The position numbers were made by a program, and so were the translations under genes. The notes under the pieces are model-generated. The model was given only the letters and a program-made list of their open reading frames with translations, did not search any database and was not told the DNA's origin. From Niastella soli (GTDB lineage: Bacteria; Bacteroidota; Bacteroidia; Chitinophagales; Chitinophagaceae): a stretch of DNA of 64,000 nt. Location: assembly GCF_017742245.1 (NCBI RefSeq), contig NZ_JAGHKO010000006.1, forward strand, positions 124,001-188,000, given 5' to 3'. Positions 1 to 8,253 of the stretch are shown in pieces (the stretch's first letter is position 1; every line of letters begins with the position of its first letter).

Positions 1-191
1 CGTGAAAAGGCTTACCAAATCCGAGATTCACTTTCGGCAATCCGCCTTCGCCAAGGCTACGGCGGACAAGTCGATGGCCTGGGACCGATCTTACCAAATC
101 TCTGCAATGAATCTGGCTTCCTGATCAACTCCTCAACTGGTCAACTGATCAACTCCCCTCAACCTACCCATAAATCAAAGAACTCTCATAT

Positions 192-247
192 GCTGACGGG
201 GCGAAGCGAAGCCTGTCAGCGTGCCGACAAGCTTCGGTTCGTCGGCA
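192..247. repeat. Two adjacent REP-like hairpins
   Basis: The first hairpin (192-220) has arms GCTGACGGG and CCTGTCAGC. The second (222-247) has 7-bp arms TGCCGAC and GTCGGCA. Neighbouring GC-rich hairpins between genes are typical of REP-like intergenic repeats. No poly-T tract follows, so this is probably not a terminator. Confidence 0.55.
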
Positions 248-330
248 TACAAAGGTACCCCTTACTTTCTTCCCCAAGCGCCATCATGTGACGGGCTTCG
301 GAAACCGCTGGGACGGTTACCTTTAAACCG

Positions 331-520
331 GTGGGACGTTTGGTAATTTCTCCACTGAAATTTCATTTTAGGTGTGACGGTTCGAGGAAAAAGGTGTGAT
401 GGACAGTCGAAATCCTGTGACGGTTGGTGATTTCTCCCCGGAATTTCTAATTTAAGTGTGACGGTTTGAGGAGAAATGGTGTGACGAGTGGTCGAAATTC
501 TGTGACGGTTTTTATTTTCT
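331..520. repeat. Degenerate tandem repeat, period about 85 bp
   Basis: The phrase GTGACGGTTnGTnATTTCTCC, with mismatches, begins at 331, 417 and 502. Each copy is followed by an ATTTC-rich block, a second GTGTGACGGTT and a GTCGAAAT motif. The period is 85-86 bp and the third copy is partial. The unit is rich in GTGACGG direct motifs. The frame that can be read through it on the minus strand has no protein-like character. Confidence 0.6.
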
Positions 521-748
521 TCTCTTTGCCTCCTCGGTTCCTCCCCGATTCTCCCTCGGTAGGCCTCGAATTCCGAGGACCCAAAGAGGACCCAAAGAGG
601 TACCATTGAGGTAGCATTGAGGTGGCGGGCTGGTTGACAGGTTAATCAGGCAAAAGGGATCGTTTCACCCTGGTTGTTTTCTTCACCCTGATGCAAGCTT
701 GCGGTACGCCCCGTAAAACCTTAAACTTTAACCTTTAAACAGAAGACC

Positions 749-1138
749 TTATCCAGGAATTTTCTCCTCCAATAAAACACTTCCCGCTTTATCAAAATAA
801 GTGCAGCTCATGGCAGATAGATCCGCTATCCATTTTTCAATGCCAGCTTCAGCGCAATGCCGGCAAAAGGTAGGGTAATCGGTTTGGCCCTGTTGATGTG
901 CTTTCAGGTTTTGTTGAAATTGGTCTTTATTGCTGGTAGCAGCAATTTCCAAATTTGCATACTTGGGTTCGCTATGCAAGGTAAACTGGTTTGCTCCGGA
1001 GTAATCTGTATGCCCATCCTGCACCCAGGTTTCATAGGCGGTAACACCTGATTGCTTTAAGTCCCTGATATAGTTTGGAAAATCGGCACCGCTTTTTACT
1101 TTGGAGTGAGCAGCTTTGATTTGTTCGATCGTAAACAT
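749..1138 (-). CDS. DUF1398 family protein
   Basis: The 129-aa product matches the DUF1398 family (COG5562, historically labelled phage envelope protein). The opening MFTIEQIKAAHSKVKSGADF, the GVTAYETWVQDGHTDY block and the H(A/S)GQTDYPTFC block are typical of it. The family is soluble, about 120-135 aa long and found in many bacteria, and its function is not established. No signal peptide or membrane segment is visible. It lies 24 bp downstream of the antiporter gene on the same strand, so it may be co-transcribed, but nothing else ties the two functions together. Confidence 0.8.
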   Translation of the reverse strand: MFTIEQIKAAHSKVKSGADFPNYIRDLKQSGVTAYETWVQDGHTDYSGANQFTLHSEPKYANLEIAATSNKDQFQQNLKAHQQGQTDYPTFCRHCAEAGIEKWIADLSAMSCTYFDKAGSVLLEEKIPG

Positions 1139-1162
1139 CTTTTATTATTTTATGTTCGTTGC

Positions 1163-2794
1163 TTAATCCTCTACGGCTACCAGTTTCTCTCTGATCTTGT
1201 ATTCTTCAATATCAATCAACGACAGGTATTTCCTGATCAGCTCTTCATCATATTCCTCCAGGTGGTTAACTTTATTCAGGGTGGCGCGTTGCTTTTCCAG
1301 CAGTTCCAGGTAAAGGAGTTGGAAGTTTCGCAACGCCGTTTTGGTATTATTGGTCGATGAGTCCAGTTGTTCGGTCAATAATTTCAGATCGATCTTCAGG
1401 CGTTCGTGGAGATTCTTTAAATGTTCGCTGACATTTTCTCCTTTATTGGCCTTTTCTTCTAAAAATTCAATGGAACATTTGGCAATCTTTTTTTGAATGT
1501 TCAACTCCTGAATGTCTTCCGGTATGGTATTACGGACAGCTGTTGGTTTTAATTTCCTGATCAGCCAGGGGAGGGTAAGTCCCTGAAAAACCAACGTAAC
1601 CAGAATTACAATAAACGTTATAAAAAGAATGAGGTTGCGATAGGGGAAGGCCTGATTGTCGCTTCCAAGCAATGGGATTGACAACGCTGCTGCCAATGAT
1701 ACCACCCCACGCATGCCGGCCCAGCCAATTACCAGCGGGTTTCGCCAGCCTGGACTTTTATCGGCCACGGTAATATACTTGCTTATAAAAACGGTAAATA
1801 CAGAAGCACCCAGGGTGCAAAGAATACGGCAAACGATCAGCACCAGGGAAATGGTCAGGCCATATCCTATGGCGGTTTTCAAACTGATATCACCTAATTG
1901 ATTTATAATAGAAGGAAGTTGCAGACCGATCAGCATAAATACCAGTCCGTTCAAGACAAACACAATGTTGTTCCACACATTTACGCCCTCTATACGACTG
2001 CGATAACTTAACATGCGATGCCGGTGGGCTGATAACAATAAGCCGCCACTTACCACAGAAAGCACCCCTGAAAAATGATAATGTTCCGCGGTATAATACA
2101 TGCAATAAGGGGTCACCAGGGTGAGAATGATCTCAATACTGGGCGTGGTTGGCAACCATTTATGAATGGCGTAGAAAATAAAACCGATGGCCAGGCCAAT
2201 GAGCGTACCCATAATAATAACCAGGAAAAAGCTGCCCACTGCTTCCGACATATGAAACTGTCCGGTGATCACCGCGGCAATGGCAAACCGGAAAACAATA
2301 AGCGAAGAGGCATCGTTAAGCAGGCTTTCGCCTTCGATAATACTTACCAGTCCTTTCGGAACTTTTACCTGTTTCATGATAGTACTGGCTGAAATAGCAT
2401 CGGGCGGCGAAACAATGCCGCCTAATAAAAAGCCTAATGCCAGGGTAAACCCGGGAATACAGGCCCAGGAAACAAGGGCAATTACAGAGGAGGTAAGAAT
2501 TACAATGGGAAATGCAAAACTGGTGATCACCCGTCGCCATTTCCAAAATTCCTTCCACGACACCTGCCAGGCAGAATCAAACAGCAGGGGCGGTAAAAAA
2601 ATAAAAAAGACCAGTTCAGGATCTATGGTGATATTAGAAAAAGTAGTCGTAACACTGAGTGCCAGCCCGCCTAAAACAAGTACTATAGGATAAGCCAGTT
2701 TCAGCCGGTTGGCGAGCATGACCAGGGCCAGAATAATTAAAATAAGATAAACGTATTGGATAAAAAGATGCTGCATGAATCGGGTGTTAACCAT
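1163..2794 (-). CDS. CPA1-family Na+/H+ antiporter
   Basis: This is a 543-aa cation/proton exchanger of the inner membrane. The first ~415 residues form about 12 hydrophobic segments. The family signatures PPDAI (with the preceding GGIVS) and GESLLNDASSLIVF hold the conserved acidic residues of CPA1 exchangers. The last ~125 residues are a hydrophilic, coiled-coil-like cytoplasmic tail of the kind seen in NhaP-type antiporters. It should exchange internal Na+ (or K+) for protons in pH and salt homeostasis. Translation could start at 2794 or at the internal Met codon at 2776, and nothing decides between them. It is divergent from the gene at 2861. Confidence 0.9.
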   Translation of the reverse strand: MVNTRFMQHLFIQYVYLILIILALVMLANRLKLAYPIVLVLGGLALSVTTTFSNITIDPELVFFIFLPPLLFDSAWQVSWKEFWKWRRVITSFAFPIVILTSSVIALVSWACIPGFTLALGFLLGGIVSPPDAISASTIMKQVKVPKGLVSIIEGESLLNDASSLIVFRFAIAAVITGQFHMSEAVGSFFLVIIMGTLIGLAIGFIFYAIHKWLPTTPSIEIILTLVTPYCMYYTAEHYHFSGVLSVVSGGLLLSAHRHRMLSYRSRIEGVNVWNNIVFVLNGLVFMLIGLQLPSIINQLGDISLKTAIGYGLTISLVLIVCRILCTLGASVFTVFISKYITVADKSPGWRNPLVIGWAGMRGVVSLAAALSIPLLGSDNQAFPYRNLILFITFIVILVTLVFQGLTLPWLIRKLKPTAVRNTIPEDIQELNIQKKIAKCSIEFLEEKANKGENVSEHLKNLHERLKIDLKLLTEQLDSSTNNTKTALRNFQLLYLELLEKQRATLNKVNHLEEYDEELIRKYLSLIDIEEYKIREKLVAVED

Positions 2795-2860
2795 AAAAAT
2801 AGGAAAACTGATACAAACTTCTATATAGATTGCAAAAGCTTGTTCCTAAAGAATACCAAT

Positions 2861-3496
2861 ATGTTTGAAAACATCCGGCTGTTCACAAAAAGAGATAATA
2901 AGATCAGCGACCCTAACCCATCGTGGGATACCCAATCAAGAATTCATTGTAGCTGTGAGTTGAATACCGGGCTGGGTAATAAGCTTATCTGGACACCCGG
3001 TAATACTATTCCCCTGCACAATTTAATTGAGTTTTATAACGGGTGGTATGACGCTTCGGTCACAGTAAATGGTAATTTTCAATATGCCTTCAGCAATGGT
3101 GGAGCAACCATCACTATTTTGTATAACACAGGAAATGTTATTATCAGGTATAAACATCATAATATAGATGATGAAGTGCTGCGTAAAGGGGTGTGGGCCC
3201 CTAATTATAAAGACGAATTTTATTGTAAGGTGATGTCCATCTTAACGCAGCATACCAATACGGCACTATGTATGAAGGTTGGACAATTGTTCTTCAAAAA
3301 AAACAACCATGAACATCAATTTGAGATAGGGCAACGGGTAAAAACCATTCTCAATAATAATGTAAAAACCGAACGGGTCGGATATATTCTCCACCGCGGA
3401 TACCATTTTAATGATAGTACGAATCTGTATTTTCTAATGATAAATGGAGAGAAATACTCAAAAAGATATTTACCGGCGGACCTGGAAAAAATATAA
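2861..3496 (+). CDS. Hypothetical cytosolic protein
   Basis: The frame is open from 2756, but that start would overlap the divergent antiporter gene. The Met codon at 2861 (MFENIRLF) gives a 211-aa protein and is preferred. There is no signal peptide or membrane segment. The C-terminal ~45 residues (GYILHRGYHFNDSTNLYFLM, then YSKRYLPADLEKI) look like a small beta domain that recurs at the ends of other Bacteroidota proteins of unknown function. I do not recognise a named family with certainty and propose no function. Confidence 0.65.
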   Translation: MFENIRLFTKRDNKISDPNPSWDTQSRIHCSCELNTGLGNKLIWTPGNTIPLHNLIEFYNGWYDASVTVNGNFQYAFSNGGATITILYNTGNVIIRYKHHNIDDEVLRKGVWAPNYKDEFYCKVMSILTQHTNTALCMKVGQLFFKKNNHEHQFEIGQRVKTILNNNVKTERVGYILHRGYHFNDSTNLYFLMINGEKYSKRYLPADLEKI

Positions 3497-3537
3497 CGAA
3501 CCCTGGTTATAGCAACAAGGGTACGTTAATACAGGTG

Positions 3538-3708
3538 CTATTTCCTGACACCACAAGCCTTTACCACTAACAAGGGAACAGTTATTAGCAGCCATAAATA
3601 CCATTTAGGATTAACTACATATCCTTGCTCCACTGCAATGGCGCTTGCTAATACCAGTATGACGGGCATAGCGCTCCCAGCAGAAACAGGTCGTTGCTTC
3701 CGGTACAT
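3538..3708 (-). CDS. Possible 56-aa small membrane protein
   Basis: This short minus-strand frame begins MYRKQRPVSAG, followed by two hydrophobic stretches (about residues 14-28 and 35-48) and a basic tail ending CGVRK. The composition suits a two-pass membrane peptide. An A/T-rich run resembling a -7 element lies directly upstream of the start. It is supported only by composition and by its place in an otherwise empty gap between convergent genes. Confidence 0.4.
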   Translation of the reverse strand: MYRKQRPVSAGSAMPVILVLASAIAVEQGYVVNPKWYLWLLITVPLLVVKACGVRK

Positions 3709-4034
3709 GACAAAAATTTACAGGTTAATTATTGGAATAATTAAATACACATCAATGTTATCCCAAGCCTTTAATAATCAGGCCTGGGCAAACCTGTTGA
3801 AGTCTTTATAAGTGGAGAAGTAATACAGGTGCGGACAAAAAGGAACAAACTCGGGGAATGACCAGGTTACACTATTACTGATGTCAAGTATAATATACCT
3901 GACGAAGTTGGTAATATATGTATGTAAAGGAATACTGGTCATTGGGCCAAACTTACTAATAATAATTGAGATAGTATTATAAACCACCTAATACTTCGTT
4001 AAAACTTTGGCTGCTGATTAAACGTTCCCTTCGC
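3709..4034. other. Intergenic region, nothing recognised
   Basis: The stretch is AT-rich with no protein-like frame. A 69-codon minus frame at 3778-3987 lacks family resemblance and a plausible start context. No hairpin with a T-tract and no repeat shared with the rest of the window was seen. Confidence 0.4.
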
Positions 4035-4065
4035 TTGCATTTGCGCATATATTAGGCTACTTTTG
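4033..4065 (+). promoter_or_regulatory. Bacteroidota-type promoter
   Basis: TACTTTTG at 4058-4065 fits the -7 consensus TAnnTTTG. A TTG at about 4034-4036 lies roughly 20 bp upstream in the -33 position. The downstream sequence TTTGCCGCG is shared with the promoter at 36021. The predicted transcript would begin near 4072, so the GTG at 4070 could only be used on an almost leaderless message. Confidence 0.5.
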
Positions 4066-4069
4066 CCGC

Positions 4070-4417
4070 GTGAGGTACTTATTTACATTACTGATATTAT
4101 TTGTTCAGGTAGTAACCTGTTTTACTGCCAGCGCGGGAACGTCGTTGCCTGCAAATAATATAGCTCACGAAAAAAGTTCATCCCTGCTGGCCAATGATCA
4201 TTTAATTGATCATTTCGCAGAGATAGCATATGCCATTCAGTTTAATTGCGTTGCGTTTAATGGAAGGGACCACCGGGATACAGATGGTTCTATTATGGTG
4301 GCGCGTCTTAGCAATTACATGGCTGGCGACCTGCGTAAACGTGTCAGCGCTTTTCCTACACCACATTGGTCTTCATTCAGAAGGCTGCTATTATTTCCCA
4401 ATCACTATTTCTGGTAA
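4070..4417 (+). CDS. Doubtful small exported protein
   Basis: The frame opens at a GTG and begins MRYLFTLLILFVQVVTCFTA, which looks like a signal peptide. The rest (about 90 residues) has no recognisable domain. It overlaps a second open frame (4230-4475) rich in Trp and Leu. Either the gene is real with a leaderless GTG start, or it is a decayed gene that changes frame near 4250. A short exported peptide between the promoter at 4033 and the gene at 4506 is plausible but unproven. Confidence 0.3.
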   Translation: MRYLFTLLILFVQVVTCFTASAGTSLPANNIAHEKSSSLLANDHLIDHFAEIAYAIQFNCVAFNGRDHRDTDGSIMVARLSNYMAGDLRKRVSAFPTPHWSSFRRLLLFPNHYFW

Positions 4418-4505
4418 CCGCTGTTTTGTTTTATTGAACAAAACCCTATTGGTTAATGATCACCACGATCATTAACGGCATTCTATTACCTAAACTTATT
4501 TTACT

Positions 4506-5009
4506 ATGTCAGATGTAGTGATAGTACTAATGCTATTAGTACCTATAATAGCTGTTGTTATAATCCTTAATAACGCGAATAAACGCCGGAGAAAAAAAGC
4601 GCAGAAAAAAATAAATACCTATATAACGGAAGCCACCCGGCAAACCGGCATTACCAATTATTATCGTAAACAGTTGCTCAGTCAAACCCTGATCCTCGAT
4701 GAAAAGGCCCGGAAGCTGTTGATCGTTGAACACAATGGTGTTTTTTCACATGAGGAGTTCCCGCTTGATGCAGTGAGCGGAATTGCAGTCGTGAATCATA
4801 CGCAAGCTTTTACATTAGAAGGAAAGGGACAGAAAAAGGAGCATCTTACTACCAGGATCGGTGTTGAACTCAAGTTTAGAAAAGTTGACGGCGAGCGATT
4901 TCTCACCCTATACGATCACCTGGAGCACAACGTATACCTGATGGCTGATCTTGATAAAGAAGCGCATCAATTGCGCGAAAAGATAGAGAAAGCACGAGCT
5001 GGAAATTAA
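4506..5009 (+). CDS. Single-pass membrane protein of unknown function
   Basis: The 167-aa protein has one N-terminal transmembrane helix (about residues 3-21), then a strongly basic stretch NKRRRKKAQKK that should stay in the cytoplasm. A soluble domain follows with a predicted beta pattern (KLLIVEHNGVFSHEEFPLDA, later GVELKFRKVDGERFLTLYDH). That domain resembles small PH-like or DUF4755-like regions, but this is only an impression. A strong terminator follows at 5106, so the gene ends its own transcription unit. Confidence 0.65.
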   Translation: MSDVVIVLMLLVPIIAVVIILNNANKRRRKKAQKKINTYITEATRQTGITNYYRKQLLSQTLILDEKARKLLIVEHNGVFSHEEFPLDAVSGIAVVNHTQAFTLEGKGQKKEHLTTRIGVELKFRKVDGERFLTLYDHLEHNVYLMADLDKEAHQLREKIEKARAGN

Positions 5010-5105
5010 TGATCCGGGAAAACCGAAGGTGCTGCAAGAATGATGGTAGTAATCCGTATCGCTACTTGTTTTTCATAAGTTCATGGTGTGTTTCCACCTT
5101 CAATG

Positions 5106-5142
5106 AAAGGGGCCCTGGTTGCAGCGGGGCCCTTTTTTATTA
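5106..5142 (+). terminator. Rho-independent terminator
   Basis: Arms AGGGGCCC and GGGGCCCTT enclose CTGGTTGCAGC and are followed by a T-run (TTTTTTATTATT). It sits about 100 bp after the gene ending at 5009 and directly before the promoter of the methyltransferase. Confidence 0.8.
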
Positions 5143-5149
5143 TTCATCC

Positions 5150-5157
5150 TATCTTTG
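5150..5157 (+). promoter_or_regulatory. -7 promoter element, leaderless start likely
   Basis: TATCTTTG matches the Bacteroidota -7 consensus exactly. The ATG of the methyltransferase lies only 4 bp after it (5162), so the message is probably leaderless. No convincing -33 TTG is present at the usual distance because the upstream terminator stem occupies that space. Confidence 0.5.
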
Positions 5158-5161
5158 TTGT

Positions 5162-5779
5162 ATGAACAACGCATCGCAACACCATTGGGACCATGTTTAT
5201 GAAACGAAGGCCGAGGATGAAGTGAGCTGGTACCAGGCCAACCCACAACATGCGAATGAGTTGATGAAACTGTTTAACCTGCCATCTGGCGCTGCGATCA
5301 TTGATGTTGGTGGTGGCGACAGCCATTTTGTAGATGCGATGTTGGCCGCAGGTTATAGCAATATTACCGTGCTGGATATTTCAGCAGCCGCCATCAACCG
5401 GGCAAAGGCCAGACTGGGAGAAAAGGCCGATCAGGTTACCTGGATCGTTTCTGATGTTACCGGGTTCAACCCAACAAAACAATATGATCTTTGGCACGAC
5501 AGGGCCGCTTTTCATTTTTTGACCACTGAAGAACAGATCACTCAATATGTGTCTATCGCTGGCCAGGCTGTAAAGCAAGCCGGTTATTTATTGTTAGGCA
5601 CCTTCTCTGAAAACGGTCCCACCAAGTGCAGCGGACTGGAAATAAAGCAATATTCAGAACCTGCCATGACCGCCAGGTTTTCGGCTGACTTTGAGCGTAT
5701 CAAATGCATTTATGAAGATCATGTAACGCCGGCCAATAAAGTGCAGCATTTTATCTTTTGTGGCTTCAGGCGGAAGTAG
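5162..5779 (+). CDS. Class I SAM-dependent methyltransferase
   Basis: The 205-aa protein starts MNNASQHHWDHVYETKAEDE, and the further upstream part of the frame crosses a terminator and is not coding. The SAM-binding motif I is IIDVGGGDSHFVDAM (about residues 38-52), followed by an acidic residue in ITVLDIS (motif II). DLWHDRAAFHFL is the block typical of a thiopurine-methyltransferase-like or Tehb-like subgroup. It should transfer a methyl group from S-adenosylmethionine to a small substrate that cannot be named from sequence. It is a monocistronic cytosolic enzyme. Confidence 0.88.
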   Translation: MNNASQHHWDHVYETKAEDEVSWYQANPQHANELMKLFNLPSGAAIIDVGGGDSHFVDAMLAAGYSNITVLDISAAAINRAKARLGEKADQVTWIVSDVTGFNPTKQYDLWHDRAAFHFLTTEEQITQYVSIAGQAVKQAGYLLLGTFSENGPTKCSGLEIKQYSEPAMTARFSADFERIKCIYEDHVTPANKVQHFIFCGFRRK

Positions 5780-5875
5780 GGGCAAATGCTGATAAAGCGA
5801 GGCTTTAATTTATTTCTCTGAGTGAATCACGGGCCTTTCTTATTTGTCTCCTGTACGAACGGTTAGTTTTAATAA

Positions 5876-6301
5876 TTAGTAATCAGCCTGTCCAATTTCC
5901 AGTTTGTATATTTTGTTATGGGCATCGAGATGGAACTTGAAATAGGTTTTAAAGTTGCCCCAGGTATCGCTGTGAAACTTTCCATAGATGGATCGGCCGG
6001 TGTCTTTTACAATGTCAATACTGGTGAACCGTTCATGGCCAATGGCTTCCCTCGAAAAATTTTGAAAATCACGGGGATGACCATCATCCAGCAACTGTGC
6101 ATCGGGAGTGAAATAAGAAAGCCACAATGTTGAATCCCCCGCCTGCCAGGCCTGAAATGCCTCTTTTACCGTAGGATTGGAAAGTTTGCTGGTATCCATA
6201 CTTTTTATTTTTGAGTTGTCATTGTTGTTTTCTTTTTGTGCTTCGGCTCCCATACACCCTGTAAGCAGCGCAAAGGCTATGAATATCGTTGCAATGTGCA
6301 T
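5876..6301 (-). CDS. NTF2-like lipoprotein
   Basis: The 141-aa protein begins with a signal peptide ending in the lipobox ALLTGC, so it is probably lipidated and exported. Residues ~40-141 follow the NTF2-like/SnoaL pattern: the helix KEAFQAWQAGDSTLWLSYFT, then DAQLLDDGHPRDF, and a final strand set ending KIYKLEIGQADY. Such domains bind small hydrophobic ligands or act as isomerase-like folds, and the substrate here is unknown. It lies 22 bp after the SDR gene and is probably in the same transcript. Confidence 0.75.
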   Translation of the reverse strand: MHIATIFIAFALLTGCMGAEAQKENNNDNSKIKSMDTSKLSNPTVKEAFQAWQAGDSTLWLSYFTPDAQLLDDGHPRDFQNFSREAIGHERFTSIDIVKDTGRSIYGKFHSDTWGNFKTYFKFHLDAHNKIYKLEIGQADY

Positions 6302-6323
6302 AGTTGAAAGTGTGGGGTGTTAA

Positions 6324-7064
6324 TTAAGCCATAGCGCCATTTACGCCGATGGTTTGGCCGCTGATCCATTTGGCATCATCACTGGCCAGGAAAACGATCA
6401 CCGGTGCAATGTCACCTACTTCAGCTAACCGGTTGAACGCATTCAATGCAGCCTGACGGGCGATCATTTCAGGAGTTTTCCCTTCCATGTATAATTCGGT
6501 ATTGGTAGGACCAGGTAAGATTGCATTTACCGTTATCCCTCTTGACCCCATTTCTTTGGCAAAAACGCGGGTCATTTGTTCCACCGCGCCTTTAGAGGCA
6601 ACGTATGTTCCATAAGTAGGTACCATGGCCCGGGTTAACGTAGTAGAAGTGTTTATGATAGTACCACCATCCGCCAATTTGGTAGCGGCTTCGCGCATGG
6701 TATTAAAGGTGCCGCGTACGTTTATATCAAACTGGCGTTCAAAATCTTCATCAGTGGTGTCTTTCAGCAATTTCATGATCATAACCCCGGCATTGTTGAT
6801 CAGCACATCAATTCTACCATAATGGGCAATGGCGGCATCGAACAAGGCGGTCACTTCAGCCGATTTACTAACATCAGCTTTCAGGGCAATGGCATCGCCA
6901 CCTTTGTCTTTGATCTCCTGTACTGTTTTATCTGCAGCCGTCTGGTTGCCTGAATAATTGATGATCACTTTTGCGCCTTCGGCAGCGATCAGGTGTGCTG
7001 TTGCAGCGCCAATACCTCTTGAAGCGCCGGTAATCAATACTACTTTGTTATTTAATCTGTTCAT
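6324..7064 (-). CDS. SDR family oxidoreductase
   Basis: The 246-aa enzyme is a classical short-chain dehydrogenase/reductase. TGASRGIG (residues 12-19) is the nucleotide-binding loop, NNAG is at 90-93, and the catalytic set is Ser140, Tyr154 and Lys158 (YVASK). The basic residue after the glycine motif suggests NADP(H) preference. The start at 7064 is preferred over a longer frame because AAAGGA precedes it and the protein then begins exactly at the Rossmann fold. Two direct repeats and a -7 element lie in its leader, next to an AraC gene on the same strand, which suggests local activation or repression. The substrate is unknown. Confidence 0.92.
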   Translation of the reverse strand: MNRLNNKVVLITGASRGIGAATAHLIAAEGAKVIINYSGNQTAADKTVQEIKDKGGDAIALKADVSKSAEVTALFDAAIAHYGRIDVLINNAGVMIMKLLKDTTDEDFERQFDINVRGTFNTMREAATKLADGGTIINTSTTLTRAMVPTYGTYVASKGAVEQMTRVFAKEMGSRGITVNAILPGPTNTELYMEGKTPEMIARQAALNAFNRLAEVGDIAPVIVFLASDDAKWISGQTIGVNGAMA

Positions 7065-7097
7065 GGTCCTTTGTTTTATTTGTTTGATTTGATAACA

Positions 7098-7122
7098 CAA
7101 AGATGGCCCATGAATGGCCCAT
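7098..7122 (-). promoter_or_regulatory. SDR promoter with paired direct repeats
   Basis: Read on the minus strand, ATGGGCCAT occurs twice, 11 bp apart (7114-7122 and 7103-7111). The second copy runs straight into CATCTTTG, a -7-like element. The repeats lie between the -33 and -7 positions. Direct repeats one helical turn apart are the usual shape of AraC-family half-sites, and an AraC gene is the upstream neighbour. Binding by that protein is inference. Confidence 0.55.
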
Positions 7123-7174
7123 AAAACGTACAAAGTTTACAGCAAGAGTTGCAAAAATCTAAGAATGGGGGTTA

Positions 7175-8095
7175 TTAAACCAGTTGTTTGCGGTAGTCGG
7201 CCGGACTTTGACTGGTGTGTTTCTTGAAATAATTGCTGAAATGGGAGGCTTCCAGAAATCCCAGTCTGCTGGCGATCTCTTTAATATTCATTTGTTTGTC
7301 CTGCAACATTGCCTTGGCTTCGGCAATGGTCTTATCGGCGATCCAGGCGCTGATAGATTTACCGGTTTTGCTGGTGATCACGCTCGAAAGATAGTTTACA
7401 TGAAGGAATTGTTTATCCGCATAATCCTGAACCCGTAGCTGGGCGTCGGTCTTGCCATTGGCCAGATCGCGAAAATGCTGTTCCAGGTTTTGCTTGAACG
7501 TTTTAACGATCTGGGAGCTGCGGTTACCTTCATAAATAGGGTTGTAGCCCTGGAAAAAATACTCTTTGATCTTTAATAAGAGGGTAACCACCGCACTACC
7601 AATGATCTTGTTTTTGTAGGGAGAATCGCCCTGGTGTTCGCGGTATATGAATTTATACAATTCTTCAATGATCGCAAATTGGCCGGGTGTTAGAACCCGT
7701 GGTTCCACCGTTTCTGTAAGCAAAAAGGAGAATTCGCGGTAGATATCAGGATGCACCTGTTCTTTTAAATAAGATTCAGTAAAAACAACGAGACAGGTTT
7801 CGGTAACCTTATGCCATTCGAATTTGCGGAAGTTACCAGGGTTGGTAAAATAAACGGTACCGGGTACCATCGGAAAACTTAGGTCATCGATCGTGTAATT
7901 GCCAAATGCGTCTTTGATAAAAAGAAAGCTGAAGAAATTGGGTCGGAAGGGGATGGAGGAAACCGGGTATTCCTTGAACAGGTCCTGCAGGTATAGGATA
8001 GAAAACCCCGAGGTTTGATCTACGATCTCATGCGAAAGCCCCATGAGCTCATACAGTTCATTAAGGGTTTTAACTACAAGATTTTTTGATGGCAT
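7175..8095 (-). CDS. AraC-family transcriptional regulator
   Basis: The 306-aa protein has an N-terminal cupin-like sensing region (about residues 20-190) and a C-terminal double helix-turn-helix (about 205-300). The second helix-turn-helix carries MNIKEIASRLGFLEASHFSN, followed by YFKKHTSQSPADYRK, the AraC signature. The start at 8095 (MPSKNLVV) is used because the longer frame begins inside a GTTGACAG tandem repeat. It is upstream of the SDR and NTF2-like genes on the same strand and probably controls them. Confidence 0.9.
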   Translation of the reverse strand: MPSKNLVVKTLNELYELMGLSHEIVDQTSGFSILYLQDLFKEYPVSSIPFRPNFFSFLFIKDAFGNYTIDDLSFPMVPGTVYFTNPGNFRKFEWHKVTETCLVVFTESYLKEQVHPDIYREFSFLLTETVEPRVLTPGQFAIIEELYKFIYREHQGDSPYKNKIIGSAVVTLLLKIKEYFFQGYNPIYEGNRSSQIVKTFKQNLEQHFRDLANGKTDAQLRVQDYADKQFLHVNYLSSVITSKTGKSISAWIADKTIAEAKAMLQDKQMNIKEIASRLGFLEASHFSNYFKKHTSQSPADYRKQLV

Positions 8096-8117
8096 GGTTC
8101 GAAAGTAGGAAAATAGG

Positions 8118-8183
8118 TTGATATGTTGACAGGGTTGACAGAGTTGACAGGTTAACACGTTGACAGGTTAACACGTTGACAGA
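8118..8183. repeat. GTTGACAG tandem repeat
   Basis: Five imperfect copies of GTTGACAG(G) occur, including two exact 16-bp units GTTGACAGGTTAACAC at 8143-8174. They lie immediately upstream of the AraC start. The same GTTGAC word recurs near 632 and, inverted, near 128-165. This is a simple intergenic repeat and could also alter the AraC promoter. Confidence 0.7.
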
Positions 8184-8253
8184 TTTAAAACAAAAAGGAG
8201 TGAATATGGAATTTTGAATGCCTGGCATCTTATTTCAAACCCTGACTTAGGAT

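Larger units (their letters stand above)
1..748. other. Left-edge region with no confident gene
   Basis: A reading frame on the plus strand is open from base 1 to a stop at 289-291 and could be the tail of an upstream gene. Its content is mostly repeat-derived, so I do not call it. An imperfect inverted repeat lies at 41-66, with outer arms TCCGCC and GGCGGA. Short GTTGAC/GTCAAC motifs occur near 128-165 and 632. Two hairpins (192-247) and an 85-bp-period degenerate repeat (331-510) are listed separately. Nothing else in these bases resembles a gene. Confidence 0.5.

Noticed and set aside
262-606. 114-codon minus-strand frame
   Set aside because: It runs through the 85-bp degenerate repeat, has a low-complexity composition and shows no protein family character.
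3778-3987. 69-codon minus-strand frame
   Set aside because: No domain, signal or plausible start context; it is probably chance openness in AT-rich DNA.
5009-5161. Upstream extension of the methyltransferase
   Set aside because: It crosses a strong terminator and a promoter; the conserved family sequence begins at 5162.
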